Notes under the pieces: generated by a model
Databases searched by the model: none
What the model saw: the letters and a program-made list of their open reading frames with translations, nothing else
Told to the model about the DNA's origin: nothing
Translations under genes and position numbers: made by a program
Shown: positions 51,468 to 60,036 of the stretch, one piece after another
Layout: each line of letters opens with the position of its first letter
Position numbering within the stretch: position 1 is the stretch's first letter
Origin: Hyphomicrobiales bacterium
GTDB lineage: Bacteria; Pseudomonadota; Alphaproteobacteria; Rhizobiales; Beijerinckiaceae
NCBI GenBank assembly: GCA_027489955.1
Contig: JAIXYZ010000013.1
Span: 62,001 to 126,000, forward strand
Direction of reading: 5' to 3'
Length of the DNA: 64,000 bases

Positions 51468-52961
51468 ATGTTCGGAAAGAGGTCCGCCCAGGGAACCAGC
51501 GCCGGCAGCCCGGCGCCTGCTCCGGTCTACAGGCCGGAACCGGCGCAGCGCGCCGCGCCCGCCCAGGAGAGCGCGGTCCCCGTCTTCGACACGTCGCTGG
51601 CACCGCCCGCCTTCTCGGCCGCGCCGCCGCCGCGCCGGCCCGAGCCGGTCATGCCGGAGGTCAAGTCCGAGGACTATTACCAGACCAAGAGCGTCATCTT
51701 CGGCGCGCTGATCGAGGCCATCGACCTCTCGCAGCTCTCCAGGCTCGATCCGGAGAGCGCGCGCGAGGAAATCCGCGACATCGTCAACGAGATCATCTCG
51801 CTGAAGAACTTCGTGATGTCGATCGCGGAGCAGGAGGAGCTCCTCGACGACATCTGCAACGACGTCCTCGGCTATGGTCCGCTGGAGCCGCTGCTCGCCC
51901 GCGACGACATCGCCGACATCATGGTCAACGGCGCCGGCCGCACCTACATCGAGGTGTCCGGCAAGATCCAGATGACCAACGTCCGGTTCCGCGACAACCA
52001 GCAGCTGATGAACATCTGCCAGCGGATCGTGAGCCAGGTCGGCCGCCGCGTGGACGAGAGCTCGCCGATCTGCGACGCGCGCCTGCCGGACGGGTCCCGC
52101 GTCAACGTCATCGCGCCCCCGCTCGCCATCGACGGCGTCGCGCTGACCATCCGCAAGTTCAAGAAGGACAAGCTGACCCTCGATCAGCTCGTCAAGTTCG
52201 GCTCGATCTCGCCGGAAGGCGCCGAGATCCTGCGCATCATCGGGCGCGTCCGCTGCAACGTGGTCGTCTCCGGCGGCACGGGCTCCGGCAAGACGACGCT
52301 GTTGAACTGCCTCACCAACTATATCGAGCTCGACGAGCGCGTGATCACCTGCGAGGACGCCGCGGAGCTCCAGCTCCAGCAGCCCCACGTGGTGCGCCTG
52401 GAAACCCGGCCCCCCAACCTGGAGGGACAGGGCCAGGTGACGATGCGCGATCTCGTGCGCAACTGCCTGCGTATGCGCCCGGAGCGGATCATCGTCGGCG
52501 AGGTGCGCGGCCCGGAGGCGTTCGACCTCCTCCAGGCCATGAACACCGGCCATGACGGCTCCATGGGCACGCTGCACGCCAACTCCCCGCGCGAGTGCCT
52601 GAGCCGTATCGAATCCATGATCACGATGGGCGGCTACGCGCTGCCTTCGCGTACCATCCGCGAGATGATCTGCTCGTCGGTGGACGTCATCATCCAGGCG
52701 GCCCGCCTGCGCGACGGCTCCCGTCGCATCACCCACATCACCGAGGTGCTGGGCATGGAGGGCGACGTCGTCATCACCCAGGACCTGATGGTCTATAACA
52801 TCCTCGGCGAGGACGCGAACGGCAAGCTGATCGGCCGCCACCAGTCGACCGGCGTCGGCCGCCCGAAGATGTGGGAGCGCGCGCGCTACTACAACGAGGA
52901 GCAGCGCCTCGCTACCGCCCTGGACGCCATGGAGCGGTCGCCGGATGCAGGGCAGGGGTGA
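51468..52961 (+). CDS. cpaF: Flp pilus assembly secretion ATPase CpaF/TadA
   Basis: A 497-residue VirB11/PulE-like ATPase powering pilus extrusion. A Pro/Ala-rich N-terminal tail (about 1-60) precedes the N1D domain (LFGPLEPL-type [21 protein letters not shown]). Walker A is [15 protein letters not shown] near residue 265, the Asp box and Walker B are [30 protein letters not shown], with His box [15 protein letters not shown] lies before ATG 51468. Four bases separate it from tadB. Confidence 0.96.
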   Translation: MFGKRSAQGTSAGSPAPAPVYRPEPAQRAAPAQESAVPVFDTSLAPPAFSAAPPPRRPEPVMPEVKSEDYYQTKSVIFGALIEAIDLSQLSRLDPESAREEIRDIVNEIISLKNFVMSIAEQEELLDDICNDVLGYGPLEPLLARDDIADIMVNGAGRTYIEVSGKIQMTNVRFRDNQQLMNICQRIVSQVGRRVDESSPICDARLPDGSRVNVIAPPLAIDGVALTIRKFKKDKLTLDQLVKFGSISPEGAEILRIIGRVRCNVVVSGGTGSGKTTLLNCLTNYIELDERVITCEDAAELQLQQPHVVRLETRPPNLEGQGQVTMRDLVRNCLRMRPERIIVGEVRGPEAFDLLQAMNTGHDGSMGTLHANSPRECLSRIESMITMGGYALPSRTIREMICSSVDVIIQAARLRDGSRRITHITEVLGMEGDVVITQDLMVYNILGEDANGKLIGRHQSTGVGRPKMWERARYYNEEQRLATALDAMERSPDAGQG

Positions 52962-52965
52962 CGGC

Positions 52966-53943
52966 ATGGGCCTCGACACCCTCGCCCTCTTCTTCTGCGT
53001 CTCGGTGTCAGTGGGCGCCGTCGCGTGGGTCTTCCTCTATCCGACCCTGTCGGGCGCGGCCCGCGCGGAGAAGCGCAAGCAGGAGCTGATCTCCACCAAC
53101 GCGGTGGAGCGCGTCACCGCCCGCGCCTCCCAGACCAGCCGGCGCGACACCGTCGCCCAGAGCCTCAAGGAAATCGAGAACCGCGAGAAGGCGCGCACCA
53201 AGGTCACGCTGGAGATCAAGATCGCCCAGGCCGGCCTCAAGATCACGCGCCTGAAGTTCTTCCTGATCAGCGCGGTCGTGGGCATCCTGGTCGGCTTCGT
53301 GACCCTGAGCCTGGCGGGAAATCCGCTCGTCGCGCTCTCGGCGGCCTTCGCCGGCGGGCTCGGCGTGCCGCAATGGTTCCTCAGCCGCCTGCGCAACCGC
53401 CGCATCGCCAAGTTCGTCAACGAGTTTCCCAACGCCATGGACGTCATCGTCCGCGGCGTGAAGGCCGGCCTGCCGCTGGGCGACTGCCTGCGCATCATCG
53501 CCAACGAGGCGGCCGAGCCGGTCAGGACCGAGTTCCGGCAGATCGTCGAGGCGCAGACGCTGGGCATCTCGGCCCCGGACGCCGCGGTGAAGCTCTATGA
53601 CCGCGTGCCGATCCCGGAGGCGAACTTCTTCGGCATCGTGCTGCAGATCCAATCCAAGTCCGGCGGCAACCTGGCCGAGGCCCTGGGCAACCTCTCGCGC
53701 GTGCTGCGCGAGCGCAAGAAGATGAAGGGCAAGATCCAGGCGATGAGCATGGAGGCCAAGGCCTCCGCCGCGATCATCGCCATCCTGCCCGTCGCCGTGG
53801 CGATGATGCTTTCGGTGTCCAGCCCGAAATACCTGCAGCTTCTCTACACGACGCAGGCCGGCCAGCTCTGGCTGGCGGCCTCCGCCGTGTGGATGTTCAT
53901 CGGCGTCATGGTCATGCGCAAGATGATCAACTTCGACATCTGA
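52966..53943 (+). CDS. tadB: Flp pilus assembly membrane protein TadB
   Basis: A 325-residue inner-membrane protein of the GspF/TadB family. An N-terminal helix (LDTLALFFCVSVSVGAVAWVFL) is followed by a cytoplasmic stretch and a pair of helices (FFLISAVVGILVGFVTLSLAG, NPLVALSAAFAGGLGVPQWFL), then the T2SSF domain with FVNEFPNAMDVIVRGVKAGLPLGDCLR and IQSKSGGNLAEALGNLSRVLRERKKM. It forms the platform on which CpaF acts, as a heterodimer with TadC. Starts four bases after cpaF. Confidence 0.94.
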   Translation: MGLDTLALFFCVSVSVGAVAWVFLYPTLSGAARAEKRKQELISTNAVERVTARASQTSRRDTVAQSLKEIENREKARTKVTLEIKIAQAGLKITRLKFFLISAVVGILVGFVTLSLAGNPLVALSAAFAGGLGVPQWFLSRLRNRRIAKFVNEFPNAMDVIVRGVKAGLPLGDCLRIIANEAAEPVRTEFRQIVEAQTLGISAPDAAVKLYDRVPIPEANFFGIVLQIQSKSGGNLAEALGNLSRVLRERKKMKGKIQAMSMEAKASAAIIAILPVAVAMMLSVSSPKYLQLLYTTQAGQLWLAASAVWMFIGVMVMRKMINFDI

Positions 53944-53953
53944 GGTCCCGCCC

Positions 53954-54931
53954 ATGTGGTTCGAGCTGATCCTCGCCAAGGTCAAGGACGGGCAGTTCAT
54001 GTTCGCCCTGACGGTGGCCGTCGCCGCCGCGGCGACCGCCGTGACGCTCGCCCTGCCGCTGCTGGAGGCCGACACGCTGCGCCGGCGGATGAAGCAGGTG
54101 GGCGACGAGCGCGAACGCCTGCGCGCGCGGGAGCGCGAGCGGCTGGCCAAGGCCCAGCGCGTCACGCTGCGCCAGGAGCCGAAGGCGTTCATGAAGAACA
54201 TCGTCGACCAGTTCAAACTGGGCGACTGGCTGGGCACGGACACCGCCAAGGCGAAGCTCGCCATGGCCGGCTATCGCGGCCCGCAGGCGGAGATCGCCTT
54301 CCTGTTCTTCCGCATGGTCGCCCCGATCGGCTTCTTCCTCGCCACTGTCGGCTACCTGTTCCTCGTCGACGACCACGGCCAGACGCCGGTCGTGCGGGCG
54401 CTGATCTCGATCATCGGCGCCTATGTGGGCATCAAGGCCCCGGAACTGTTCATCCAGAACGTCATCCAGAAGCGCCAGATCTCCATGAAGCGCGCCTGGC
54501 CGGACGCCATGGACCTCATGCTGATCTGCGTCGAATCCGGCATGTCCATCGAGCAGGCCTTCCGGCGCGTCAGCCAGGAGGTCGGCGCCCAGTCGGTGGC
54601 GCTCGCCGAGGAACTGACCCTCACCACCGCCGAGCTGTCCTACCTGTCGGACCGCCGCCTGGCCTTCGAGAATTTCGGCGCCCGCACGGGCCTTGAGACC
54701 GTGAAGTCGGTCTCCACCGCCCTGATCCAGGCCGAACGCTACGGCACGCCCGTCGGCACGGCGCTGCGCGTCCTGGCCCAGGAAAGCCGCGACCAGCGCA
54801 TGAACGAGGCCGAGAAGAAGGCCGCCGCTCTGCCGCCCAAGCTCACCGTGCCGATGATCCTGTTCTTCCTGCCGGTCCTGTTCGTGGTCATCCTGATGCC
54901 GGCGGTGATCGAGGTCTATGGCTGGAAATAG
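53954..54931 (+). CDS. tadC: Flp pilus assembly membrane protein TadC
   Basis: A 325-residue GspF/TadC-type protein, partner of TadB. Membrane segments include MFALTVAVAAAATAVTLALPL and FFRMVAPIGFFLATVGYLF; the T2SSF domain has WPDAMDLMLICVESGMSIEQA and VGTALRVLAQESRDQRMNEAEKKAA, ending KLTVPMILFFLPVLFVVILMP. It follows tadB by 10 bases and ends the plus-strand operon. Afterwards comes a 96-base gap with a GC-rich hairpin before the convergent TPR gene. Confidence 0.94.
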   Translation: MWFELILAKVKDGQFMFALTVAVAAAATAVTLALPLLEADTLRRRMKQVGDERERLRARERERLAKAQRVTLRQEPKAFMKNIVDQFKLGDWLGTDTAKAKLAMAGYRGPQAEIAFLFFRMVAPIGFFLATVGYLFLVDDHGQTPVVRALISIIGAYVGIKAPELFIQNVIQKRQISMKRAWPDAMDLMLICVESGMSIEQAFRRVSQEVGAQSVALAEELTLTTAELSYLSDRRLAFENFGARTGLETVKSVSTALIQAERYGTPVGTALRVLAQESRDQRMNEAEKKAAALPPKLTVPMILFFLPVLFVVILMPAVIEVYGWK

Positions 54932-54971
54932 CCGTCCTCCGCCTACCATCCTGACGCCATGAACGATGCGG

Positions 54972-55002
54972 GCGGCCGGGGCGGGGAGCCCGGGCCGGCC
55001 GC
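54972..55002. terminator. GC-rich hairpin between convergent tadC and TPR genes
   Basis: GCGGCCGG (54972-54979) pairs with CCGGCCGC (54995-55002) around a GC-rich 15-base loop. No T-run follows on either strand, so it is a possible bidirectional, factor-assisted terminator. Confidence 0.35.
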
Positions 55003-55027
55003 GATCGTCATCGTCGTGGGCGTGGGG

Positions 55028-55843
55028 CTACTGGACCTCGGCGGTGCGCGCCGGCTTCCCGTCGAGCCCGCGCATCGCCTTCCAGCGGTCGGGCTGGGAG
55101 ACCATCGTCTTGAGATAGGCCACGTTCGCGGCGGCGTCCGCCGGCGGCAGGTCCTGCTTCACCACGGTCTCGGCCTCGGCGAACTTGCCCTGCAGCCCGA
55201 GCACGAGCGCGAGGTTCTGGCGGACGCGGGCATCCGCGCGGGGGTGGCGGGCGGCCTTGCGCAGCGTCGTCTCGGCATCGGCGAGCCGCTTGGTCAGCGC
55301 GTAGGACAGACCCAGATTGGACATGACGGACGGCTCGTCGGGCACGATCTTCAGCGCCGTGCGGTAATAGCGCTGGGCGCGGTCGTGGGCGCCCTGCTGG
55401 TCCGCTGCGGCGCCCTGGGCCGACAGGATGCGCCAGTCCGGCCGTTCCGGCGAATGGGCGCCCGAGAGCACCTCCTCCGCCTGCTGGAACCGCCCGGCAT
55501 CGACCAGCGCCTTGCCGTAGGCGGCGAGGATTTCCGGGTCCTTGGGCGCGCGGATGGCAGCCGCTTCCAGGACGGCGACCGCCTGGGCGTTTTGTTCGTT
55601 GACGCGAAGTGCTTGGGCATAGGCGAGGGCGGCGCCGCGGTCGGCCGGATTGGCCTCATAGCGCTTGCCGAGCGCATCGATCTGGCTCGTCGCCGCGCCG
55701 GGCGCCGCGAGCGAGCCCGTCGTCTGCGGGCCGCCGCGCGCCATGCAACCCGACACGGCGAGCGACAGGGCCAGGAGGGCCGCCAGGGAGACGGGCGAGG
55801 GAAGGCCCAGTGGCGTGGCGCAATCCGGTCGGTCGTGGGGCAT
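55028..55843 (-). CDS. tadD: TPR-repeat lipoprotein (TadD-like)
   Basis: A 271-residue lipoprotein with signal peptide and lipobox VSGC (Cys33), followed by tandem TPR units: NPADRGAALAYAQALRVNEQ, DPEILAAYGKALVDAGRFQQ, RILSAQGAAADQQGAHDRAQRYY, SVMSNLGLSYALTKRLADAE, RVRQNLALVLGLQGKFAEAE. TadD is the TPR lipoprotein needed with Tad secretins. It is convergent with tadC and faces a shared upstream region with the stress gene at 56001, where CtrA-like half-sites lie 46-66 bases before the ATG. Confidence 0.88.
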   Translation of the reverse strand: MPHDRPDCATPLGLPSPVSLAALLALSLAVSGCMARGGPQTTGSLAAPGAATSQIDALGKRYEANPADRGAALAYAQALRVNEQNAQAVAVLEAAAIRAPKDPEILAAYGKALVDAGRFQQAEEVLSGAHSPERPDWRILSAQGAAADQQGAHDRAQRYYRTALKIVPDEPSVMSNLGLSYALTKRLADAETTLRKAARHPRADARVRQNLALVLGLQGKFAEAETVVKQDLPPADAAANVAYLKTMVSQPDRWKAMRGLDGKPARTAEVQ

Positions 55844-55888
55844 GGTACGCGCCTCTTGGTGTCGAGCAGTGCCCCAATTCGTAGTTTG

Positions 55889-55909
55889 TTAACCCTAACG
55901 GTTTGTTAA
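55889..55909 (-). promoter_or_regulatory. CtrA-like half-sites upstream of the TPR lipoprotein gene
   Basis: Read on the minus strand, TTAA-N7-TTAGG at 55909-55894 overlaps a second TTAAC at 55892-55889, and the pattern TTAACAAAC occurs twice. The first half-site is exact, the second differs from TTAAC in two bases. Confidence 0.35.
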
Positions 55910-55937
55910 ACCGCCGGATTTTCTGCCGTTCCGCTGG

Positions 55938-55962
55938 GGAACCCCGCATCGCCGCAGCCGTT
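55938..55962 (+). promoter_or_regulatory. EcfG (general stress response sigma) promoter of the KGG-repeat gene
   Basis: GGAAC at 55938-55942 and CGTT at 55959-55962 are separated by exactly 16 bases, matching the alphaproteobacterial EcfG consensus GGAAC-N16/17-CGTT. The expected start is near 55969, about 32 bases before the KGG gene, which has GAGGAG as ribosome site. Confidence 0.7.
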
Positions 55963-56000
55963 GGTCAGGTGGGCGCTGGGGACAACCCGAGGAGACGACG

Positions 56001-56225
56001 ATGGCCAACAATCAGCAGGGTGGTTCCGGCAACTTCGCCAACGACCGCGAGCGGGCCTCCGAGGCGGGCAAGAAGGGCGGTCATGCCAGCCATGGCGGCC
56101 AGCAGCAGCAGGGCCAGTCCGGCGGCGGCCAGGGCCAGCAGGGCGGCCAGAGCGGCAGCGGCAATTTCGCCAAGGATCGCGATAAGGCCTCCGAGGCCGG
56201 CAAGAAGCGCGGGTCGTCCAGCTGA
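56001..56225 (+). CDS. KGG-repeat general stress protein (GsiB/Con-10-like)
   Basis: A 74-residue hydrophilic protein with two copies of the KGG motif: residues 9-27 (SGNFANDRERASEAGKKGG) and 53-71 (SGNFAKDRDKASEAGKKRG), joined by a Gly/Gln linker with Q-rich runs. It is predicted to be intrinsically disordered, like plant LEA-type and bacterial stress proteins. GAGGAG precedes the ATG. The EcfG-type promoter upstream and the terminator after the stop make this a single-gene transcript of the general stress response. Confidence 0.92.
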   Translation: MANNQQGGSGNFANDRERASEAGKKGGHASHGGQQQQGQSGGGQGQQGGQSGSGNFAKDRDKASEAGKKRGSSS

Positions 56226-56250
56226 GGCGACGCGCAACCGACAGACAGGG

Positions 56251-56275
56251 AGGCCCGCCGCCAGGCGGGCCTTTT
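56251..56275 (+). terminator. Rho-independent terminator after the KGG-repeat gene
   Basis: GGCCCGCC (56251-56258) pairs with GGCGGGCC (56263-56270), loop GCCA, followed by TTTTT. It begins 26 bases after the stop. Confidence 0.92.
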
Positions 56276-56381
56276 TGCATCAAGGCACAGGCCAAAGCGG
56301 TGCTTCAAGCGGGCCGCTTCGCCGTGCTAACCCGGAGGTCCGAACCGCGGCCCGCGGTTCGCCCCGCCGGAACCGGAAGCC

Positions 56382-57779
56382 ATGCCCGCCTCGCTCCATC
56401 CCCTGCTCGTGACCGCCGACGCCGCCGCCATCCCGGTCTATCTCGTCAGCCCCGCGACGCTCGACGCGCGCCTGACGGCTTTGGGTGGTGCCGCGGCGAC
56501 CTTCGCCCGCGCCCGCAAGCTGGAGGCGAGCGCCGGTGCGGTCCATGTCCTGCCGGCGCCGGACGGGGCGATCGGCGCCGTTCTCCTTGGCGTCGAGGAC
56601 GAGGGCGCTTCCCACCGCGATCCGTTCCTGGCGGGGGCGCTGGCGACCGCGCTGCCCGCCGGCACCTACCGTTTCGCCGACAGGCCGGCCGACCCGACGC
56701 TCGCGACGCTCGGCTTCCTGCTCGGCGCCTACCGCTTTGACCGCTACCGCAAACCCAAGGAGGCGGGCGTCAGGCTCGTCCTGCCCGAGGGCGTCGACGG
56801 AGCGGACGTGACGCGCATGGCCGAGGGCGTCGCGCTCGGCCGCGATCTGGTGAACACGCCCACCAGCGACCTCGGCCCGGCGCGGCTGGAAGAGGCTGTC
56901 CGGGCGCTCGCGTCCCGATACGGCGCCGAGGCGCGCAGCGTCGTCGGTGACGACCTGATCGCTCAGGGCTTCCCGATGATCCACGCCGTCGGCCGGGCCT
57001 CGCCCGATGCCCCGCGCCTGGTGGAATTCTCCTGGGGCCGCAAGGACGCGCCCAAGGTCACGCTTGTCGGCAAGGGCGTCTGCTTCGACACGGGCGGGCT
57101 GAACATCAAGCCCGACAGCGCCATGCTGCTGATGAAGAAGGACATGGGCGGCGCCGCCGCCGCTCTGGCCGCTTCATCCATGATCATGGATGCGGGGCTG
57201 GACGTCCGGTTGCGGGTCATCGTCCCGGCGGTCGAGAACGCCATTTCCGGCAATGCCTTCCGCCCCGGCGACGTGCTGGCGAGCCGCAAGGGGCTCACGG
57301 TCGAGATCGGCAACACGGATGCGGAAGGCCGGCTCATCCTGGGCGATGCGCTGGCGCTCGCGGACGAGGAGGAGCCGGAGCTTCTCATCGACTATGCGAC
57401 GCTGACCGGCGCGGCGCGCGTGGCCCTGGGCCCCGACCTGCCGCCGCTCTTCACCACCGACGACGCGCTCGCCGCCGATTGCGAGCGCCTGGGCGCGGCG
57501 GTGAACGATCCCGTCTGGCGGCTGCCCCTCTGGCCGCCCTACGACAAGCTCCTGGCGTCCCGCATCGCCGACGTGAACCACGTGTCCGCGGGCGGCCATG
57601 CCGGGGCGATCACCGCCGCGCTGTTCCTGCGGCGGTTCGTGGAGAACGCGAAGGCCTACGCCCATCTCGACGTCTTCGCCTGGGTCCCGTCCGCCCGTCC
57701 CGGCCGTCCGGAAGGCGGCGAGGCGCAGGCCGCCCGGCTGACATACGCGCTCGTGCGCGAGCGGTACGGCCGGGGCTGA
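56382..57779 (+). CDS. M17 family leucyl aminopeptidase (PepA/PepB-like)
   Basis: A 465-residue cytosolic metallo-aminopeptidase. The C-terminal catalytic domain has GKGVCFDTGGLNIKP (Lys and Asp metal ligands, near residue 230), MLLMKKDMGGAAAAL (Lys-Asp) and the signature NTDAEGRLILGDALAL (Asp and Glu ligands, catalytic Arg). The N-terminal domain (1-160) is less conserved, as usual. Length fits the shorter PepB-like members of alphaproteobacteria. A weak GGAA lies upstream of ATG 56382. It is followed by a MarR and an NlpC/P60 gene in the same direction. Confidence 0.93.
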   Translation: MPASLHPLLVTADAAAIPVYLVSPATLDARLTALGGAAATFARARKLEASAGAVHVLPAPDGAIGAVLLGVEDEGASHRDPFLAGALATALPAGTYRFADRPADPTLATLGFLLGAYRFDRYRKPKEAGVRLVLPEGVDGADVTRMAEGVALGRDLVNTPTSDLGPARLEEAVRALASRYGAEARSVVGDDLIAQGFPMIHAVGRASPDAPRLVEFSWGRKDAPKVTLVGKGVCFDTGGLNIKPDSAMLLMKKDMGGAAAALAASSMIMDAGLDVRLRVIVPAVENAISGNAFRPGDVLASRKGLTVEIGNTDAEGRLILGDALALADEEEPELLIDYATLTGAARVALGPDLPPLFTTDDALAADCERLGAAVNDPVWRLPLWPPYDKLLASRIADVNHVSAGGHAGAITAALFLRRFVENAKAYAHLDVFAWVPSARPGRPEGGEAQAARLTYALVRERYGRG

Positions 57780-57845
57780 GCGGCGGCGCTTGCCCCCGTC
57801 CGCCGGAGGGAGAATAATACGGATCCGAAACGACCCCGGGTCCCG

Positions 57846-58196
57846 ATGTCCGTCGAGTTGCGTCCCCTCCAGGCCCTCAGCCTCTGGCACGAGGTCATGC
57901 TCGCGCTGGTGCGCGAGGGTGGGGCCGACCTGTCCGCCCGGCAGACCGCGATCCTGCTGACGATCTACCTGGAAGCCCCGCCCCATACGGTCCGGGGCCT
58001 GGCGCGCAAGCTCGGCGTGACCAAGCCCGTCATCACCCGCGCGCTGGACACGATGGGCAAGCTCGACCTGGTGGCGCGCAAGCGGGACCCCGAGGACCGG
58101 CGGAACGTCATCGTGCAGCGGACGGTGAAGGGCGCCCTCGCCGTGGAGCGCCTGGGCGATCTCGTGGTCGAGCGCGCCCGCGAGATACCCCGTTAA
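57846..58196 (+). CDS. MarR family transcriptional regulator
   Basis: A 116-residue winged-helix protein. The helix-turn-helix and wing are VRGLARKLGVTKPVITRALDTMGKLDLVARKRDPEDRRNV, with conserved D-R in the wing. It is shorter than full MarR proteins (about 140), with reduced dimerisation helices at both ends. It lies between the M17 aminopeptidase and the NlpC/P60 gene (31 bases before it). Ligand unknown. Confidence 0.88.
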   Translation: MSVELRPLQALSLWHEVMLALVREGGADLSARQTAILLTIYLEAPPHTVRGLARKLGVTKPVITRALDTMGKLDLVARKRDPEDRRNVIVQRTVKGALAVERLGDLVVERAREIPR

Positions 58197-58227
58197 CGTC
58201 CGCGGCGTTACGGTCTAGCCTGACGCC

Positions 58228-59079
58228 ATGACCACGACCCTCGACCGACGCACCCATCCCGTCCGGCCCGACCTCGCCGATGCCCGCCTGAAGGGTCTCG
58301 TCGAGGCGGCACGCTTCGTCGCGGGCGAGCCGCGGCAGGTGGCGAGCCCCACGGCCTGGCTCCGGCGCGAGCCGCGCCCCGACGCGCCGGTGGACACGCA
58401 AGCCCTGCTCGGCGAGCGCGTGACGGTGTTCGACGAGCAGGACGGCTTTGCCTGGGCCCAGCTCGAGACGGACGCCTATGTGGGCTACATCGCCCTGGCC
58501 GATCTCGCCCCCGCCGGTCCGCCGCCGACGCACCGGGTGTCGGTCCTGCGCACGTTCGCCTATCCCCGCGCCACCATCAAGGAAACGCCGGTGGCGCATC
58601 TCTCGCTCGGTGCGGCGATGGCCGTGTCGGGTTTCGAGGATGTGTTCGCGGTGACGCCGCTCGGACATATCTGGGCGGATCATCTCGTACCGGTCGATCA
58701 CGCGGAGCCCGACTTCGTGGCGGTCGCGGAAGCCTTCGTCGGCGTCCCCTATCTGTGGGGAGGGCGCTCCAGCCTCGGGCTGGACTGCTCGGGCCTGGCC
58801 CAGCTCTCGCTGGCGGCCGCGGGCATTCCCGCGCCGCGCGACAGCGACATGCAGGAGCGCGCCTGCGGCGCGGCCCTGCCTATCGCCGGCGGGCTGCCGG
58901 CCCTGCGGCGGGGCGATCTCATCTTCTGGCGCGGCCATGTGGGGATCATGACCGACCCGCGGACGCTGCTTCACGCCAACGGCCATCACATGCTCGTCGT
59001 CGCCGAGCCGCTGGCGGACGCGATCGCCCGCATCGAGGCCAAGGGCGGCGGCCCCGTCACGGCGGTGAAGCGCCTCTGA
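58228..59079 (+). CDS. NlpC/P60 (C40) family peptidase with SH3-like N-terminal region
   Basis: A 283-residue peptidoglycan peptidase that cuts gamma-D-glutamyl-diamino-acid bonds. SH3-like region (about 40-105: SPTAWLRREPRPDAPVDTQ, VFDEQDGFAWAQLETDAYVGYI) is followed by the C40 domain with catalytic Cys in LGLDCSGLAQL near residue 187 and His in WRGHVGIMTD near 237. There is no signal peptide, so it may act in the cytosol on recycled muropeptides, next to a leucyl aminopeptidase. It is convergent with the dehydrogenase at 59092. Confidence 0.9.
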   Translation: MTTTLDRRTHPVRPDLADARLKGLVEAARFVAGEPRQVASPTAWLRREPRPDAPVDTQALLGERVTVFDEQDGFAWAQLETDAYVGYIALADLAPAGPPPTHRVSVLRTFAYPRATIKETPVAHLSLGAAMAVSGFEDVFAVTPLGHIWADHLVPVDHAEPDFVAVAEAFVGVPYLWGGRSSLGLDCSGLAQLSLAAAGIPAPRDSDMQERACGAALPIAGGLPALRRGDLIFWRGHVGIMTDPRTLLHANGHHMLVVAEPLADAIARIEAKGGGPVTAVKRL

Positions 59080-59091
59080 TCTTTCCGCCTG

Positions 59092-60036
59092 CTAGTAGCC
59101 CCGGGCGCGGTCCACCAGGCCCTCGGGCGTCTGCCCCGCCTCCAGCCGCGCGATCTGCCGGGCGACATGCGCCGTCACCGCCGCCGGGTCGCTCATGGCC
59201 GCATTGTGCGGCGTCACCGTCACCTGCGGGTGCGTCCAGAGCCGCGAGGCGGCCGGGAGCGGCTCGGTCTGGAACACGTCCAGCGTCGCTGCCTTGAGCG
59301 TGCCATCGTCCAGGGCCGCGAGGATGTCGGTCTCCACCTGCAGCCGGCCGCGCCCGGCATTGATGAGGATCGGGCCGCCGAGCCGGCCGTCGCGCGCCAG
59401 GCCCGCGAGCAGGCGGCGGTCCACGAAGCCTTCCGTGGCCGGCGTCAGCGGCAGCAGCACGACCAGGATGTCGGTGCGCGCCAGGAATGCGGGGAGCTCG
59501 GCTTCGCCCGCGAAGGAGCGGATCCCTTCGGCGGCCTTCGCGGACCGGCTCCAGCCGGCGACGTCGAACCCCATGACGGCCAGCTTGCGGCCGGCATCCA
59601 TGCCGAGTTCGCCCAGGCCGAGAAGACCGACGCGGACGTCGCGGGCCGCCGGCTGCTGCCGGTCGTCCTCCCACACGCCCGCCCGCTGCTGCGCCTCGTA
59701 GCGGCGGAACTGCCGCAGATGCGCGAGGCAATGGAGCACCACGTACTCGCTCATGCGGTTCGTCAGGTCGGGATCGATCACGCGCACGACCGGCACGCCG
59801 GGCAGATCGGGATCCTCCATGATGTAGTCGACGCCCGCGCCCAGACCGAACACGGCCCGCAGGTTCGGCAATCCCGCAAGCGCGCCGGGCGGCTGCTTCC
59901 AGGCCGCGACATAGGCGATATCCGCCGGGTCGAAGGCTTCGCCGTGGATGACGATGCGCCGTCCGGGCAGGGCCGCGCGGAACCGCTCGGCCCAGACGTC
60001 CGAAGCCCAGCTCGCCGTGGCGACCAGCAGCGTCAC
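59092..60036 (-). CDS. D-2-hydroxyacid dehydrogenase (GhrA-like)
   Basis: A 314-residue NAD(P)H-dependent reductase of the glyoxylate/hydroxypyruvate reductase A type. The NAD motif is [21 protein letters not shown]; catalytic Arg in [13 protein letters not shown] and catalytic His in VTPHNAAM; the N-terminal domain has [13 protein letters not shown]. It overlaps deoA at its start by four bases, so it is the last gene of the nucleoside salvage operon. It probably reduces a 2-ketoacid; a role with products of deoxyribose breakdown is only contextual. Confidence 0.9.
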   Translation of the reverse strand: MTLLVATASWASDVWAERFRAALPGRRIVIHGEAFDPADIAYVAAWKQPPGALAGLPNLRAVFGLGAGVDYIMEDPDLPGVPVVRVIDPDLTNRMSEYVVLHCLAHLRQFRRYEAQQRAGVWEDDRQQPAARDVRVGLLGLGELGMDAGRKLAVMGFDVAGWSRSAKAAEGIRSFAGEAELPAFLARTDILVVLLPLTPATEGFVDRRLLAGLARDGRLGGPILINAGRGRLQVETDILAALDDGTLKAATLDVFQTEPLPAASRLWTHPQVTVTPHNAAMSDPAAVTAHVARQIARLEAGQTPEGLVDRARGY

